NCBI GenBank assembly: GCA_008360975.2
Contig: CM039184.1
Location: 68,179,056 to 68,243,055, forward strand
Source: Lichenostomus cassidix
Taxonomy: Eukaryota > Chordata > Aves > Passeriformes > Meliphagidae
DNA length: 64,000 nt
Direction of reading: 5' to 3'
Under the pieces are notes generated by a model, which worked only from the letters and a program-made list of their open reading frames with translations, searched no databases and was not told the origin of the DNA. The position numbers and the translations under genes were made by a program. This document shows, in pieces, positions 63,576 through 64,000 of this stretch (position 1 is its first letter; the number at the start of each line of letters is the position of its first letter).

Positions 63576-64000
63576 TGTAAGTCAGAATAGCCTCTAGGAG
63601 TGACTGATACCAGGCAGCCTTTCCTTCTTGCTGAGCTCAGCAGAACAAGCCTGCCAGTGAACCAGATCTATCATTTTCAAAGTTATTTCATATTTTTTGT
63701 CTCAGAAATCACAGCAGCGGCAGAGCAGAGTGTTTAGCTCCCCATGAGAGTTGTCAAACACAACCAAATATTAAATTAAATGACTGTTACAAAATAAATG
63801 CCTGGGAGAATGAATTTCAAGTCTTAATATGGCAATAACAGAAGTACCTTTTAAAGTATAAGCTTTAACATAATTTTTGGGTTAAAAACATTTCCTTCTG
63901 AAAAAAGCACAATTAAGACACAATTAAGGTTGGGATGATCTTCAGGATGCCAGTGAATGTTGTTCTGTAGCACCACTCTTACTGCCATAATAGTTCTGTA

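Larger units (their letters stand above)
37254..64000 (+). other. PPP2R2C: PPP2R2C intron 1 (partial)
   Basis: Begins with the donor GTAACGTAAAT and continues to the window edge; no frame encodes the expected next-exon peptide ADIISTVEF, so exon 2 lies beyond 64000. Such a long first intron fits PPP2R2C, which is very long in other vertebrates. Alternative first exons inside it are possible, but none can be called. Contents I can name are the two CR1 fragments, homopolymer tracts, the possible retroposed end at 48.1 kb and the hairpin at 63.5 kb. The rest is AT-rich sequence with nothing recognised, including frames such as 46529-47026 (165 codons) with no known motif. Confidence 0.8.

Noticed and set aside
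1..64000. CRISPR arrays, tRNA, rRNA, snRNA genes or a novel multi-gene system
   Set aside because: No regularly spaced repeats, no tRNA B-box in a foldable context and no rRNA- or snRNA-like stretches were seen by eye. The window is vertebrate intronic/intergenic DNA. A tRNAscan or Rfam search would be needed to exclude small RNA genes fully.

Overview
This window looks like 64 kb of a bird nuclear genome, probably a songbird. It is AT-rich, intron-like vertebrate DNA with short, CpG-poor open frames. The recognisable interspersed repeats are CR1 LINE fragments of the avian type, in both orientations, plus one CpG-bearing retroviral LTR. There is no operon structure, no bacterial gene and no CRISPR array. 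The low repeat density fits a bird better than a mammal or reptile, but the exact species cannot be told from the sequence.

The one gene I can support is PPP2R2C, on the + strand. It encodes the gamma isoform of the B55 regulatory subunit of protein phosphatase 2A. Its first coding exon lies at 37184-37253 inside a CpG island (about 36245-37255) and ends in a clean GT splice donor. The exon gives 23 codons (MGEDTDTRKIN...RDHNYVTE) plus one base, the phase needed to join the conserved ADIISTVEF segment encoded by the next exon, which is not in the window. Everything from 37254 to 64000 is therefore read as intron 1.

Region by region: 1-36.2 kb is upstream or intergenic DNA (or an intron of a longer PPP2R2C transcript). 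It holds a minus-strand LTR near 3.9-4.1 kb, CR1 fragments at 5.4, 17.6, 20.1, 22.7, 25.6 and 33.0-34.6 kb, a perfect 15-bp hairpin at 19.8 kb and a (GGGAA)n array at 21.3 kb. The 33.0-34.6 kb copy is the longest and still shows reverse-transcriptase-like peptide. The CpG island at 36.2-37.25 kb contains two adjacent GC-rich minisatellites, a 58-base pure pyrimidine tract followed by an acceptor-like CAG, and two upstream ORFs. The second uORF has a strong Kozak context and overlaps the weaker main start. The intron (37.25-64 kb) holds two more CR1 fragments (40.4 and 50.9 kb), homopolymer tracts, a possible retroposed poly(A) end at 48.1 kb and a 40-base hairpin at 63.5 kb.

I found no undescribed multi-gene system. 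The most interesting signals concern how PPP2R2C may be started and translated: the uORF arrangement, the possible dual promoter/acceptor nature of the first coding exon, and the minisatellites.
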